A stretch of 16,759 nucleotides of DNA from Thermococci archaeon (GTDB taxonomy: Archaea > Methanobacteriota_B > Thermococci > Thermococcales > Thermococcaceae). This document shows positions 1 through 8,202 of this stretch, one piece after another. The first letter of the stretch is position 1. Every line of letters starts with the position of its first letter. Location of the stretch: contig QMUE01000004.1 of assembly GCA_003663535.1 (NCBI GenBank), forward strand, positions 1-16,759. Reading direction: 5' to 3'. Under the pieces are notes generated by a model that was not told the origin of the DNA, ran no database searches, and worked only from the letters and a program-made list of their open reading frames with translations. Both the position numbers and the translations under genes were made by a program.

Positions 1-1006
1 ATGACTCAAGTATTGAAAAGCTCTTTACTTTTATCCCAACTTTTTTTGGCAATTTTTCAATTAAAAATGGAATCTCATCCAAAAATCGCTCTGCAATTAT
101 AAGCCTACCCTCCACGTCAATCTTGAGCCTTACTCTACCAGGCAGCAGTTCATAATCCACCACTTCTCCGTCATCGCCCTTTTCAATATAGACACTTTCC
201 GGCCTGAAGAATATTTTGACTCTCCCTTCTTTTTTAACTTCAAAGCAAAGGCTTCCAATACCTGCTTTGCCATTTTCTGCATTAGCCTCTAAAATGTTAG
301 AAAGGCCTAAAAACTGGGCTACAAACTCATTTTTTGGCTTATAATAAAGATCCAGAGGATTCCCCACTTGTTTTATCTCTCCAATACCCATAACCGCTAT
401 CCTATCACTTATCGCCATCGCCTCTTCCTGATCGTGGGTCACGTAGATTGTGGTTATTCCAAGCTCTCGTTGAATTCTTTTTATTTCCCCTCTGAGCCTC
501 TCTCTTATTTTTGCATCAAGGTTTGAAAGCGGCTCGTCCAAAAGCAGAAGTTGGGGTTCTATTACCAGAGCCCTTGCCAAAGCCACTCTTTGCTGCTGAC
601 CACCACTGAGCTGTTCTGGGTAGCGGTTTTCAAAGCCCTCCAATCCTACTAATTTTAGTGCCCAAGAGATACGTTTTTTTATTTCTTCCTTGGAAAGCTT
701 TCTAAGCTTTAAGCCAAAGGAGATGTTGTCATAAACCGTCATATGTGGAAAGAGGGCATAGTCCTGAAAAACAATACCTATGTTTCTTTCATAAGGGGGA
801 ACTTCATTCATAACAATATCGTCGAAGTATATTCTACCCCTATCTGCTTTTTCAAAGCCGGCTATTATCCTAAGGGTTGTTGTTTTTCCACAGCCACTTG
901 GCCCAAGTAATGTTAAAAACTCTCCGGGTCTTGCCTCTAGAAAGGGAATATTGAGTTCAAAACCCTCTTGCTTAAACTCTATGTCCTCAAGTCTCAGCCT
1001 CACCAT
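1..1006 (-). CDS. ABC transporter ATP-binding protein, Fe3+/thiamine/polyamine class (C-terminus cut by window edge)
   Basis: This frame is open from an ATG at 1006 to the left edge (335 codons, no stop reached). It encodes the cytoplasmic ATPase of an importer. The N-terminal half carries every nucleotide-binding motif: Walker A GPSGCGKTT, Q-loop QDYALFPHMTVYDN, signature LSGGQQQRVALARAL, Walker B LLLLDEPLSNLDA and H-loop VTHDQEEAM. About 100 residues follow that fit a TOBE-type regulatory domain. At 330-370 residues such proteins are normally complete, so only a few residues should be missing. The start has a good ribosome site (GGTGAGGAG) and overlaps the end of the permease gene by 7 bases, so the two are surely co-translated partners. 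The substrate cannot be read from this subunit; FbpC, PotA and ThiQ relatives share the same motifs. Confidence 0.9.
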   Translation of the reverse strand, partial: MVRLRLEDIEFKQEGFELNIPFLEARPGEFLTLLGPSGCGKTTTLRIIAGFEKADRGRIYFDDIVMNEVPPYERNIGIVFQDYALFPHMTVYDNISFGLKLRKLSKEEIKKRISWALKLVGLEGFENRYPEQLSGGQQQRVALARALVIEPQLLLLDEPLSNLDAKIRERLRGEIKRIQRELGITTIYVTHDQEEAMAISDRIAVMGIGEIKQVGNPLDLYYKPKNEFVAQFLGLSNILEANAENGKAGIGSLCFEVKKEGRVKIFFRPESVYIEKGDDGEVVDYELLPGRVRLKIDVEGRLIIAERFLDEIPFLIEKLPKKVGIKVKSFSILES

Positions 1007-2631
1007 ATCTCCTCACCCGTTCTTTCAATCAAAATAAAGGCTATTGTACTAACCACCATTAAAATAACGGACATTGCTGATGCAGGGCCAAACTGTCGTG
1101 ACCCCAGAAAGCGATAAATTGCAATGGTTATTGTTGTGTACTCAGGCTTATATATCATATAAGTAGCCCCAAGCTCGGCTATGCTCATTGCAAAGGCAAA
1201 TATCGCTCCCACCACTATTCCTCCAAAAGCCAGAGGGAGCTCAACTTTCAGGAATGCTTCAAGCTCGTTAGCTCCTAAGCTCATGGCGGCCTCTTTTAAA
1301 CTGGGTTTTATTTTCTTTAACACTGTGGAAATCGCCCTTAGAACAAAGGGATAGGCAATGATTGTGTGCGCGAAGACTATCAGATACCACGTGCCTAAAA
1401 GGTTTAAAGGAGGCTTATGAAACGCTCTTATGTATCCAAGTCCCAAAGTTATTGCGGAAGAGGCTAGGGGTAGCATTACAAGTGCATCAAAGAGATTTTT
1501 ACCCTTAAATTCCCACCTATACATTATGTAAGCTATGCTCAAAGCTAAAAGAGTCGAAATAAGCACCGTAGAAAACCCAAAGAAAAGAGAATTTCTAATT
1601 GCCGTTATGCTGTTTGCACCAAAGATTGGATTGTACTCTGGAGAAAAAACTCTTCTGTACCACTCAAGGGTAAATCCACCTCCATAGGTGAACGAATGGT
1701 AAACAACCGCCATCAAAGGGGACAAGATGAAGATAAACACCATGGCGGAATAAGCTGCTATAAAAACTCCATTTACACTCAAAAGTTCCCTTAAGGTCAA
1801 TGGCACGGGCTCTTTGAATATTCTCTGCTCCTCTGCTTTTACATAGAGATCAAGACTTTTTAAGTAGAGGTACATGAAAATAAAACTCAAAGAAATCTGA
1901 ATTATGGCCAAAGCTGCCCCTGTCTTGAAATCTAAAAGGGTCATTATTGCGGTGAAAATGTCAACTTCTATAGTTGCATACTGGTATCCACCGTGAATTA
2001 ACGGAATTGAAAAACTCAAAAAGCAGAAAACAAAAGTCAGCATCGAAGAGGCAAATATAGCCGGCATAAGCATGGGCAAGGTCACTTTCCTGAAGAGGGT
2101 GAATCCCCTCGCTCCTAAACTCAAGGCTGCTTCTTCATAGTGGGGATTTATGCGTTGCCATAGCGAGGACACCATCCTCACAACTACGGGAAAGTTGTAA
2201 AACACATGAGCTAATATTATTGCCTTCCAAGAGTAAAGAATACCTAGATCTCTTCCAATTAGGTGGGCAAGAATTCCAGATCGCCCAAATAGGATTATAA
2301 ATCCCAAAGCAACCATGATGCTGGGCATTACAAAAGGAACTGTTAGGAGAGCCTTTAAAATTCCCTTACCTGGAAAGTCGTATTTTGCAAAAATATATGC
2401 TCCGGGCAAGCCCAATAATAGTGTAAAGAGTGTAGAAGCCAATGCCTGCCAAAAAGTGAAAAATATAATCCTTCTGTGATAGTTGTTTGAGATAACCCGA
2501 AGGATGTATTTTAGCGTAATCCCGTTATTCCACAGACCTTCTTTTAATATGCTGATTAGGGGGAAGTAAAAGAACAGGAATAAAAAAATCAAGGGCAATA
2601 GGACAATTAAATTCTTTAACCTCATCCCCAT
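1000..2631 (-). CDS. Fused two-domain ABC transporter permease (ThiP/FbpB type)
   Basis: This 543-residue, very hydrophobic inner-membrane protein holds two copies of the binding-protein-dependent permease domain in one chain. Each copy has an EAA loop that docks onto the ATPase: EEAALSLGARGFTLFRKVTLP at about 166-186 and KEAAMSLGANELEAFLKVELP in the second half. The duplicated architecture and the length of about 540 are typical of the thiamine (ThiP) and ferric-iron (FbpB/SfuB) permeases. The gene is followed with overlap by its ATPase. No periplasmic-type binding protein lies upstream; the preceding gene is the broken GH130 frame. The first ATG (2631) has no clear ribosome site, but a TATA box sits about 26 bases upstream, which suits a leaderless mRNA. 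A second ATG two codons later is the alternative. Thiamine versus iron versus another substrate is undecided. Confidence 0.88.
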   Translation of the reverse strand: MGMRLKNLIVLLPLIFLFLFFYFPLISILKEGLWNNGITLKYILRVISNNYHRRIIFFTFWQALASTLFTLLLGLPGAYIFAKYDFPGKGILKALLTVPFVMPSIMVALGFIILFGRSGILAHLIGRDLGILYSWKAIILAHVFYNFPVVVRMVSSLWQRINPHYEEAALSLGARGFTLFRKVTLPMLMPAIFASSMLTFVFCFLSFSIPLIHGGYQYATIEVDIFTAIMTLLDFKTGAALAIIQISLSFIFMYLYLKSLDLYVKAEEQRIFKEPVPLTLRELLSVNGVFIAAYSAMVFIFILSPLMAVVYHSFTYGGGFTLEWYRRVFSPEYNPIFGANSITAIRNSLFFGFSTVLISTLLALSIAYIMYRWEFKGKNLFDALVMLPLASSAITLGLGYIRAFHKPPLNLLGTWYLIVFAHTIIAYPFVLRAISTVLKKIKPSLKEAAMSLGANELEAFLKVELPLAFGGIVVGAIFAFAMSIAELGATYMIYKPEYTTITIAIYRFLGSRQFGPASAMSVILMVVSTIAFILIERTGEEIW

Positions 2632-2652
2632 CGACTTTTAATGGACTTTATT

Positions 2653-2661
2653 GTTTTATAA
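2653..2661 (-). promoter_or_regulatory. Candidate TATA box for the permease-ATPase operon
   Basis: On the minus strand TTATAAAAC lies across the stop codon of the GH130 frame. Its centre is about 26 bases upstream of the permease ATG at 2631, the usual TATA-to-start distance in archaea, so transcription would begin at or next to the ATG and give a leaderless message. This agrees with the missing ribosome site. The call rests on motif and spacing only. Confidence 0.45.
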
Positions 2662-3589
2662 GTCTGTTGTCCAGTATGCCAGACCGATATATCTGTCTGC
2701 CCCACCATAATACAGGAGGAGTTTGTTCTCGTGCTCTACCATGCCTTCAACAAAGACGACGTTGTTAACATGTCCATAGAGCTCCCATTCATACTCCGGA
2801 ACCATTATTGGGTTTTCAGTTCTTGCAATAACCCTATCTGGGGATTTTTTATCGAAAATCGCAACTCCCACTTTGTATTTTAGTCCATCCTTATATCTAC
2901 CAGCGCTGTTGTAAATTAAAGCTATTCCACTACTAATCTCGAACAAAGGAGGACCTGGTTCGACTAAAAACGTTATCAAAGTGTCCTCCTCTCGGAGATA
3001 GTACTGGCTCCTTTATGTACTCCCAGTTTATCAAGTCCCTCGAAACTGCCATCCAAATGTGAGAATCTCCAAAATACATGATATACTTACCTCTAAAATC
3101 TCCATCTCTAAGCTTCTCAGAAGGATTGATCCACTTTTTGTTCACCCCTTAATATTGTTTTTCTCATATTTGAAATCCTCAAATATTGGCCCATGTTTCT
3201 TCCACGTTAAGAGATTCTTTGATGTAGCCAAACACAATCTTGCAGTCTTGCCATCATAACCTGTGTACGTCATGTAATATGTTTTACCAACCTTTACTGC
3301 TCTCGGATCCTCAACACCAGCGCTTTCCCAGAGGTACTCTGGCTCTATCACCGGTTCTGGATGTCTAAAGAAATTGATGCCATCATAGCTTATTGCAAGT
3401 CCAATTCTACCAGTTAGATTATCCTTTTTGGATTCCGCCCTATAAAGCATAACTATTCTATCCTTCTCTTTAACAACTGCAGGATTGTAAATATTTCTTG
3501 AATCAAATCCTTCCCTTGATGGGGATAAAATGGGTTGAGGGATTTTTTGGAGGCTTTATATTGATTTTATTGCCCTCTATTCTGATCAT
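2656..3589 (-). pseudogene. GH130 family glycoside phosphorylase/glycosidase, broken by three single-base frameshifts
   Basis: Four reading-frame segments join into one protein of about 310 residues. It starts at an ATG at 3589 (MIRIEGNKINIKPP), continues at about 3555-3142 (NPAVVKEKDRIVMLYRAES, GVEDPRAVKVGKTYYMTYTG), then 3147-2933 (KYIMYFGDSHIWMAVSRDL, LSPRGGHFDN) and 2965-2656 (VEPGPPLFEISSGIALIYN, GHVNNVVFVEGM, LLYYGGAD). These are the blade motifs of the five-bladed GH130 propeller, in order. The implied changes are an extra A in the A6 run at 3543-3548, a missing G at the G4 run 3145-3148 and an extra T in the T5 run 2966-2970. Repairing all three gives 933 bases, an exact codon multiple. 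GH130 enzymes act on beta-mannosides, releasing mannose 1-phosphate by phosphorolysis or hydrolysing them; the substrate here is unknown. The start lies 4 bases after the debranching-type gene. Real decay and homopolymer sequencing errors cannot be separated from this sequence. Confidence 0.82.
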
Positions 3590-3593
3590 CTTC

Positions 3594-5507
3594 TCAAATA
3601 TTTCGCTCTTCAAACCTAACAACCTCCCTGTTTTGAGATTCAATTAAGTATGGCTTTCCTCTAAACCTAATCAACACAGAAACTTTAAGATTTTCAGACA
3701 ATAGTGCGGAAAAAGTTAGTTCTTTTTCAACTCTAAGACCTAATAAAGCCGTGAGAAATGCAAATACACTTGCGGCACTCCAGGCCTGCGGGGCATTTGC
3801 CCTGGGACATAAAAGTGGGTATTCACTTTCAAGCCCACTGTAGAGTTCAGGAAGCTTAGAGTTTGGGAGGAACTTTGCAGCTTTGAATATCGCCTCTGAA
3901 AGTGCTTTTGCCTTTTCTTTTTCTCCAATTGATGCAAGTCCGAGGGCTATCACTGCATTGTCATGGGGCCATACGCTGCCATTGTGATAGCTAAATGGGT
4001 TGTAGGCTTTTTCATTTGAGCTAAGTGTTCTAATCCCCCACCCAGAGAACATATCCTCCTCAAACAATCTCTCTGCTATTTCTTTTTGATGTTCAGCTAT
4101 CCCTGTAAATAAAAGATGTCCCATGTTGGAAGAAACTACCTTAGAAGGAACGTTATCCCCATCCAAGGCAAGCGCATAAAAGCCATTACACCAGAAATCC
4201 TTATTAAAACGTCTCTTTAAGGCCTTTGCCTCTTTTTCAATCATTTTTGGATCCAGTGAAGTTAAGTTAAGTGAAGCGGCATCCATAAGGGCCTTATAAG
4301 CATATCCCTGCACCTCCACCAGGGCAATGGAGGGTTTTGTTGGAGTGCCTTCCTCGGTCGGGATGCCATCTCTTGAATCCTTCCACCCTTGATTAACCAA
4401 GAGACCTCCCTTATACCTTATGTACCCTCTTCCTCCCTCAAGCCTTCTCAAAATCCATTCTACAGCAGCAGTCAGATTCGGTTTAAGCTCTTCTATCAAA
4501 TTCCTATCGCCCGTCCACCGAAGGTACTCCGCGGCTAAAATAACGTAAAGGGGAGTTGCATCTACCGTTCCATAGTAAGGCGCAAATGGCATTTTTCTTG
4601 AATGAGACAGCTCACCAAATCTAAATTCGTGAGGGATCTTGCCAGGCTCTTCTTCGTTTACAGGGTTAAATTTCTTTCCTTGGATTTTAGCAAAGAACCT
4701 TAGTGTGCCTTCGGCATACTGCGGATAATATGGAAGCAGAAACCAAGAAGTTATAATGCTGTCCCTTCCGAAGGGGCATGCATAATAAGGGATACCAGCA
4801 AACGGAACCATTCCATAGTTTGTGTATGCTGTTAAAGCAATTAAATCCTCAATAGCTCCTTCAAAAACCCTATCAAGCCAAGTTAAGTTTGTTGAAACAA
4901 CATTTGAGAGAATAAGCGACTTTTCTGTCAAAAATACCTCAAGCTCTTTTTTTGAGATTTGAGGGATGAATTCGAGATAAAGAATCTCTTTCTTAAAGGG
5001 TTCCAGAGTAATCTCAGCAAACGCTAATCCTTTTTCAATTCTCATGTTTGTTTTGATTTTTAGGTTTCTCTTGATTTTATCTTTTCCGCTGTAAGAGTAC
5101 TCACCTTCTTTCCCAAGAAAACTCTTGATTCTACGCCTAATCCTCTGCCCGCCAAACTTTCTAACTTCAAAAATATCCTCAATTGGAACCTTGAAGATGT
5201 ACTCGACCCTAAGATTTATTTTTCCCTTTGAGGTGTTGTAGAATTGAAGCTCTTCCCTGTATGCCCAGTTATTTTTTATTTCCCGCTTTCTCAGCAGAAC
5301 CACCTTATCTTCTATGGAGAAATGAGAGTATGCCTTTCTTGGACCGTCTTGAGAACTTCCTATGAGAACACTATCTTTATTCAGCCTGAGCTTCACCCCT
5401 TTCAGAAAGCGAGTGTCAAATATATAGAAACCACCATAATTATCCTTCATGTCCCCATTCTGTCTTGTGACCACAAAAGCCCCATTGTACGAAATGATCA
5501 CCGACAT
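3594..5507 (-). CDS. Glycogen-debranching-type glycosidase (GDE_N_bis plus (alpha/alpha)6 catalytic domain)
   Basis: This is a 637-residue predicted cytoplasmic enzyme. Residues 1 to about 190 resemble the beta-rich N-terminal domain of prokaryotic amylo-alpha-1,6-glucosidase-like proteins (NYGGFYIFDTRFL near the start). About 205-620 form an (alpha/alpha)6-barrel glycosidase domain with family-like motifs YACPFGRDSIITS (243-254), NQGWKDSRDGI (372-382) and SYHNGSVWPHDNAV (506-519). These Asp/Glu-rich loops face the active site in such folds. Annotation pipelines usually call this family amylo-alpha-1,6-glucosidase, but members act on various alpha-glycosides, so branching-point specificity is not proven. 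The start has a strong GAGGTGG ribosome site. The gene lies 23 bases after the isomerase-like gene and 4 bases before the GH130 frame, so the three look like one sugar-processing unit. No signal peptide is visible. Confidence 0.8.
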   Translation of the reverse strand: MSVIISYNGAFVVTRQNGDMKDNYGGFYIFDTRFLKGVKLRLNKDSVLIGSSQDGPRKAYSHFSIEDKVVLLRKREIKNNWAYREELQFYNTSKGKINLRVEYIFKVPIEDIFEVRKFGGQRIRRRIKSFLGKEGEYSYSGKDKIKRNLKIKTNMRIEKGLAFAEITLEPFKKEILYLEFIPQISKKELEVFLTEKSLILSNVVSTNLTWLDRVFEGAIEDLIALTAYTNYGMVPFAGIPYYACPFGRDSIITSWFLLPYYPQYAEGTLRFFAKIQGKKFNPVNEEEPGKIPHEFRFGELSHSRKMPFAPYYGTVDATPLYVILAAEYLRWTGDRNLIEELKPNLTAAVEWILRRLEGGRGYIRYKGGLLVNQGWKDSRDGIPTEEGTPTKPSIALVEVQGYAYKALMDAASLNLTSLDPKMIEKEAKALKRRFNKDFWCNGFYALALDGDNVPSKVVSSNMGHLLFTGIAEHQKEIAERLFEEDMFSGWGIRTLSSNEKAYNPFSYHNGSVWPHDNAVIALGLASIGEKEKAKALSEAIFKAAKFLPNSKLPELYSGLESEYPLLCPRANAPQAWSAASVFAFLTALLGLRVEKELTFSALLSENLKVSVLIRFRGKPYLIESQNREVVRFEERNI

Positions 5508-5530
5508 GATTCCACCTCTAAAATTAAGAA

Positions 5531-7015
5531 TTAAATAGAATGCAAAAGAATTTCGACTTCACGCTCTTTCTCCAAGTCTATGGCTCTAATGCCCCAGAGC
5601 CTTGCAACAAACTCTATTTCGCTTCTAAAATCTCCCGGAACTGCTGATAGGTGATTTGCACCCATAGCATTTAGGAACTTTTCTTTATCTAAGGGGTTTT
5701 TAATAGCTGTATGTGGCCATTGTCTTCCCCATTTTAGTTTAGATTCTATCTCTTCGTCTATTTCAACCCCTTCTGCAAGGAAATAAAGAAGGTAGTACTC
5801 ACCACCTTTTCTTATGAGTCTTGCAACGGTTAGCGTAGTCGGAGGTGTTCTATAGGTCAAAGCCCCTCCACCTGCTCCCTGACACTGGCCTTGAATTGTG
5901 GTGGCCCTTAGATTCTCTTCAGGATTCTCACTAAGTTTTGCGTAGTAAAGAGAAGAAGCTCCACAATTGGCTATTAGTACAAGGTCATCGTCTACATATT
6001 TAATGTCTCCAAAGAGAGGTGGTTTTCCACTTAAGTAGAAGAGCAACGCTGAACTTATCGTCCCTTTTATATCTCCTTCACACGTAGCTGGAATAACTGG
6101 TTTTTCACCCCTCACATCCCTGTTGAATGGAAAGAGAGCCGGAATCAAGCAAGCCATGACACCGTAAACTTCACTCAATTCTGGCTGGCATTTTATGGAA
6201 ACCGCAGCAGTTTCATCCTCATATTCACTCCATATGTCTTTAGCTGCCAAATATATCCCTATCTGCCTCTTCAAGGCCTCTGGGGTTAACATGGTATCAT
6301 CATATTCAATAGTTGCGTGTTTATGGAGCCAGTCAAAGAATTCTTCAATACGAACTCTCTTTTTCTCATCACTAAGCATCCAATCGGCCCTTTTTACTAT
6401 AAGATACTGATCTAAAAAGAGAAAATCTCCAATAAAGCGCTTTAACTGCGGTAGATCATCCATAAGATGTTCCATTCCAAGAGTATAAGGGGCCCCCCAA
6501 ATGAGTAAAGATTTTCTAGAGAGCTCTGATACTGCCTCAACTGCTCTTACCCAAGCTTTTGCTTTTTCAATATCGCCTTTAAGTCTTGTATGACACAAAG
6601 CATGATAATTCACAGCACTTTCCCAAAGAGAGGCACCAACAGAGGTTATACATGTAGTCCCGGCCCATGCGGGATCATCATCTGCATATAGGAGTAAGGG
6701 TTTGTTGACCTTTTTTGCTAATAGTGTTACAAGATTACTCTCTGTCCAATGCCATAACCCAATAATAACTCCACTAATATCCTGTGCTCCTATAAGCTTA
6801 GAGGCCTTTCTCACTTCTTCTTTGCTATCAACACCGAAGTTTTCACCGTTTTTTAATAAGTCATATTTTTTAAGGGCTCCATTCACATCAAAGACTGTGA
6901 ATCCAGAGGCCTCCAACTCATTTATAAGCGTTTTGTGTTTTTCAAGAAGAGCATTTTCTCTTTCTAAAGATAAGGATGTCTTTCGGGGGTCTGTAAAAGT
7001 TACAACAGCAAGCAT
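5531..7015 (-). CDS. L-fucose/L-arabinose isomerase family protein
   Basis: This 494-residue protein has the architecture of L-fucose-isomerase-like aldose-ketose isomerases. An N-terminal Rossmann-like part (GVIIGLWHWTESNLV at 82-96) is followed by a middle domain and a C-terminal beta-rich domain with QGQCQGAGGGALTYRTPPTTLTVARL split over 375-400. Three positions match the Mn2+ ligands of this fold: Glu313 in PATCEGDIKG, Asp337 in PLFGDIKY and His455 in GANHLSAVPGD. The metal site therefore looks intact and an isomerase reaction on a free sugar is likely, but the sugar cannot be named. The start has AGGTGAT five bases upstream. The gene follows malK after 63 bases that include a T-run and a TATA-like box, so it may head its own transcript with the debranching-type and GH130 genes. 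A kinase for its ketose product could be the divergent PfkB protein at 13710. Confidence 0.78.
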   Translation of the reverse strand: MLAVVTFTDPRKTSLSLERENALLEKHKTLINELEASGFTVFDVNGALKKYDLLKNGENFGVDSKEEVRKASKLIGAQDISGVIIGLWHWTESNLVTLLAKKVNKPLLLYADDDPAWAGTTCITSVGASLWESAVNYHALCHTRLKGDIEKAKAWVRAVEAVSELSRKSLLIWGAPYTLGMEHLMDDLPQLKRFIGDFLFLDQYLIVKRADWMLSDEKKRVRIEEFFDWLHKHATIEYDDTMLTPEALKRQIGIYLAAKDIWSEYEDETAAVSIKCQPELSEVYGVMACLIPALFPFNRDVRGEKPVIPATCEGDIKGTISSALLFYLSGKPPLFGDIKYVDDDLVLIANCGASSLYYAKLSENPEENLRATTIQGQCQGAGGGALTYRTPPTTLTVARLIRKGGEYYLLYFLAEGVEIDEEIESKLKWGRQWPHTAIKNPLDKEKFLNAMGANHLSAVPGDFRSEIEFVARLWGIRAIDLEKEREVEILLHSI

Positions 7016-7020
7016 ACCAC

Positions 7021-7060
7021 ATCACCTTATGCCCAAATAAACATACGATTCCTTTTAAAA
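7021..7060 (-). promoter_or_regulatory. Candidate promoter and ribosome site for the isomerase-glycosidase module
   Basis: In the gap after malK the minus strand has an A/T-only TATA-like box (TTTTAAAA, 7053-7060) about 40 bases before the isomerase ATG. With a start site about 25 bases downstream this leaves a leader of roughly 15 bases holding the ribosome site AGGTGAT (7021-7027). The spacing is right, but AT-rich DNA produces such boxes easily. Confidence 0.35.
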
Positions 7061-7069
7061 TTTAAGGAA

Positions 7070-7078
7070 GAAAAAATC
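7070..7078 (-). terminator. T-rich terminator candidate after malK
   Basis: Immediately after the malK stop codon the minus strand reads GATTTTTTC. T-runs of this kind, without a stem, are the usual intrinsic terminators in Thermococcales. The run would wholly or partly separate the transport operon from the isomerase module. Confidence 0.4.
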
Positions 7079-8197
7079 TCAGAATATTGCTTTTTTTGTG
7101 TTTTTATCGAAGATGTGAATTTTCTTCATATCAAAGACAATCTCAATTTTCTGGCCTTCTTTAACCTTAGATTCCGGTGGAAACTTTGCAGTAAACGAAA
7201 TGTCCTCGGCACTCAAGTAGACAATCCTCTCTCCACCGAGGTTTTCTACAATCTCCACAGTCGCTCTAGTCATATTATTTTCCGAAGCCCTCTCCTGAGC
7301 AAGTGAGCCATCGTAGATATCTTCCGGCCTTATACCAAGCACGAGGTTCTTACCAACATAACCTTTTTCTTGAAGCAATTCGAACTGATCTTTCAGAAGT
7401 CTAAGCTTGAATGGCCCAAAATCGACAAATCCACCTTCAGTTAAGGTTCCATTCAAAAAGTTCATTGGAGGTGAGCCAATAAAACCAGCGACAAACATGC
7501 TCGCAGGTCTATTGTAAACCTCTTCTGGAGTTCCTACTTGTTGCAAAACCCCCGCATTCATTACAGCGATTTTGTCACCCATTGTCATGGCTTCAACTTG
7601 ATCATGAGTCACATAAATCGTGGTTACTCCCAGTTGTCGCTGTAACTTCTTCAATTCTGCTCTCATTCTAACTCTAAGTTTGGCATCAAGATTTGAAAGG
7701 GGTTCATCCATGAGGAAAACGTGGGGTCTTCTTATGATAGCCCTTCCCAAAGCTACCCTCTGTCTCTGACCTCCTGAAAGTTCTCTTGGTTTTCTTTTGA
7801 GCAACTCCGTTAATCCCAACATTTCAGCAACTTCTTTTACACGTATGTCAATTTCTTGCTTGGAAATCTTCCTTAGTTTGAGAGGAAATGCAATGTTGTC
7901 ATAAACTGTCATATGAGGATACAATGCATAGCTTTGGAAAACCATTGCAATGTCTCTATCTTTAGGGGGTACAAAAATGCCTTTTTCTGGATCAGCGACA
8001 AGTTTCTCTCCAATATATATCTGTCCCTTGGTAGGTTCTTCAAGACCGGAAATCATTCTAAGGGTTGTAGTTTTACCACATCCACTAGGCCCAAGCAGTA
8101 TCATGAATTCTCCATCTTTGACTTCCAGAGTTATATCTTTAACCGCTGTAACATCTTCAAATTTTTTCCAAACCCCAAGGAGCTTTACTTCTCCCAT
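7079..8197 (-). CDS. malK: MalK-type sugar ABC transporter ATPase
   Basis: This 372-residue ATPase drives the binding-protein-dependent sugar importer encoded upstream. Motifs are complete: Walker A GPSGCGKT (36-43), Q-loop Gln88 in VFQSYALYPHM, signature LSGGQRQRVALGRA (140-153), Walker B FLMDEP (161-166), D-loop SNLDA and switch His198 in VTHDQVEAM. After about residue 235 the GFIGSPPMNFL segment leads into the OB-fold/TOBE regulatory domain, ending KKIHIFDKNTKKAIF. Length and sequence match, from memory, the T. litoralis MalK (also 372 residues), whose structure defined this group. The start lies 5 bases after the trmB stop, so the two are translationally coupled. MalK could serve more than one permease pair, as CUT1-type ATPases often do. 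Identity as a sugar-type ATPase is firm; the sugar is set by the binding protein. Confidence 0.95.
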   Translation of the reverse strand: MGEVKLLGVWKKFEDVTAVKDITLEVKDGEFMILLGPSGCGKTTTLRMISGLEEPTKGQIYIGEKLVADPEKGIFVPPKDRDIAMVFQSYALYPHMTVYDNIAFPLKLRKISKQEIDIRVKEVAEMLGLTELLKRKPRELSGGQRQRVALGRAIIRRPHVFLMDEPLSNLDAKLRVRMRAELKKLQRQLGVTTIYVTHDQVEAMTMGDKIAVMNAGVLQQVGTPEEVYNRPASMFVAGFIGSPPMNFLNGTLTEGGFVDFGPFKLRLLKDQFELLQEKGYVGKNLVLGIRPEDIYDGSLAQERASENNMTRATVEIVENLGGERIVYLSAEDISFTAKFPPESKVKEGQKIEIVFDMKKIHIFDKNTKKAIF

Positions 8198-8202
8198 TCA
8201 CC

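Noticed and set aside
2933..3145. A separate small protein with its own start in the middle of the GH130 region
   Set aside because: Its sequence continues the GH130 propeller motifs from the neighbouring frames; the break is a lost G in a G run.
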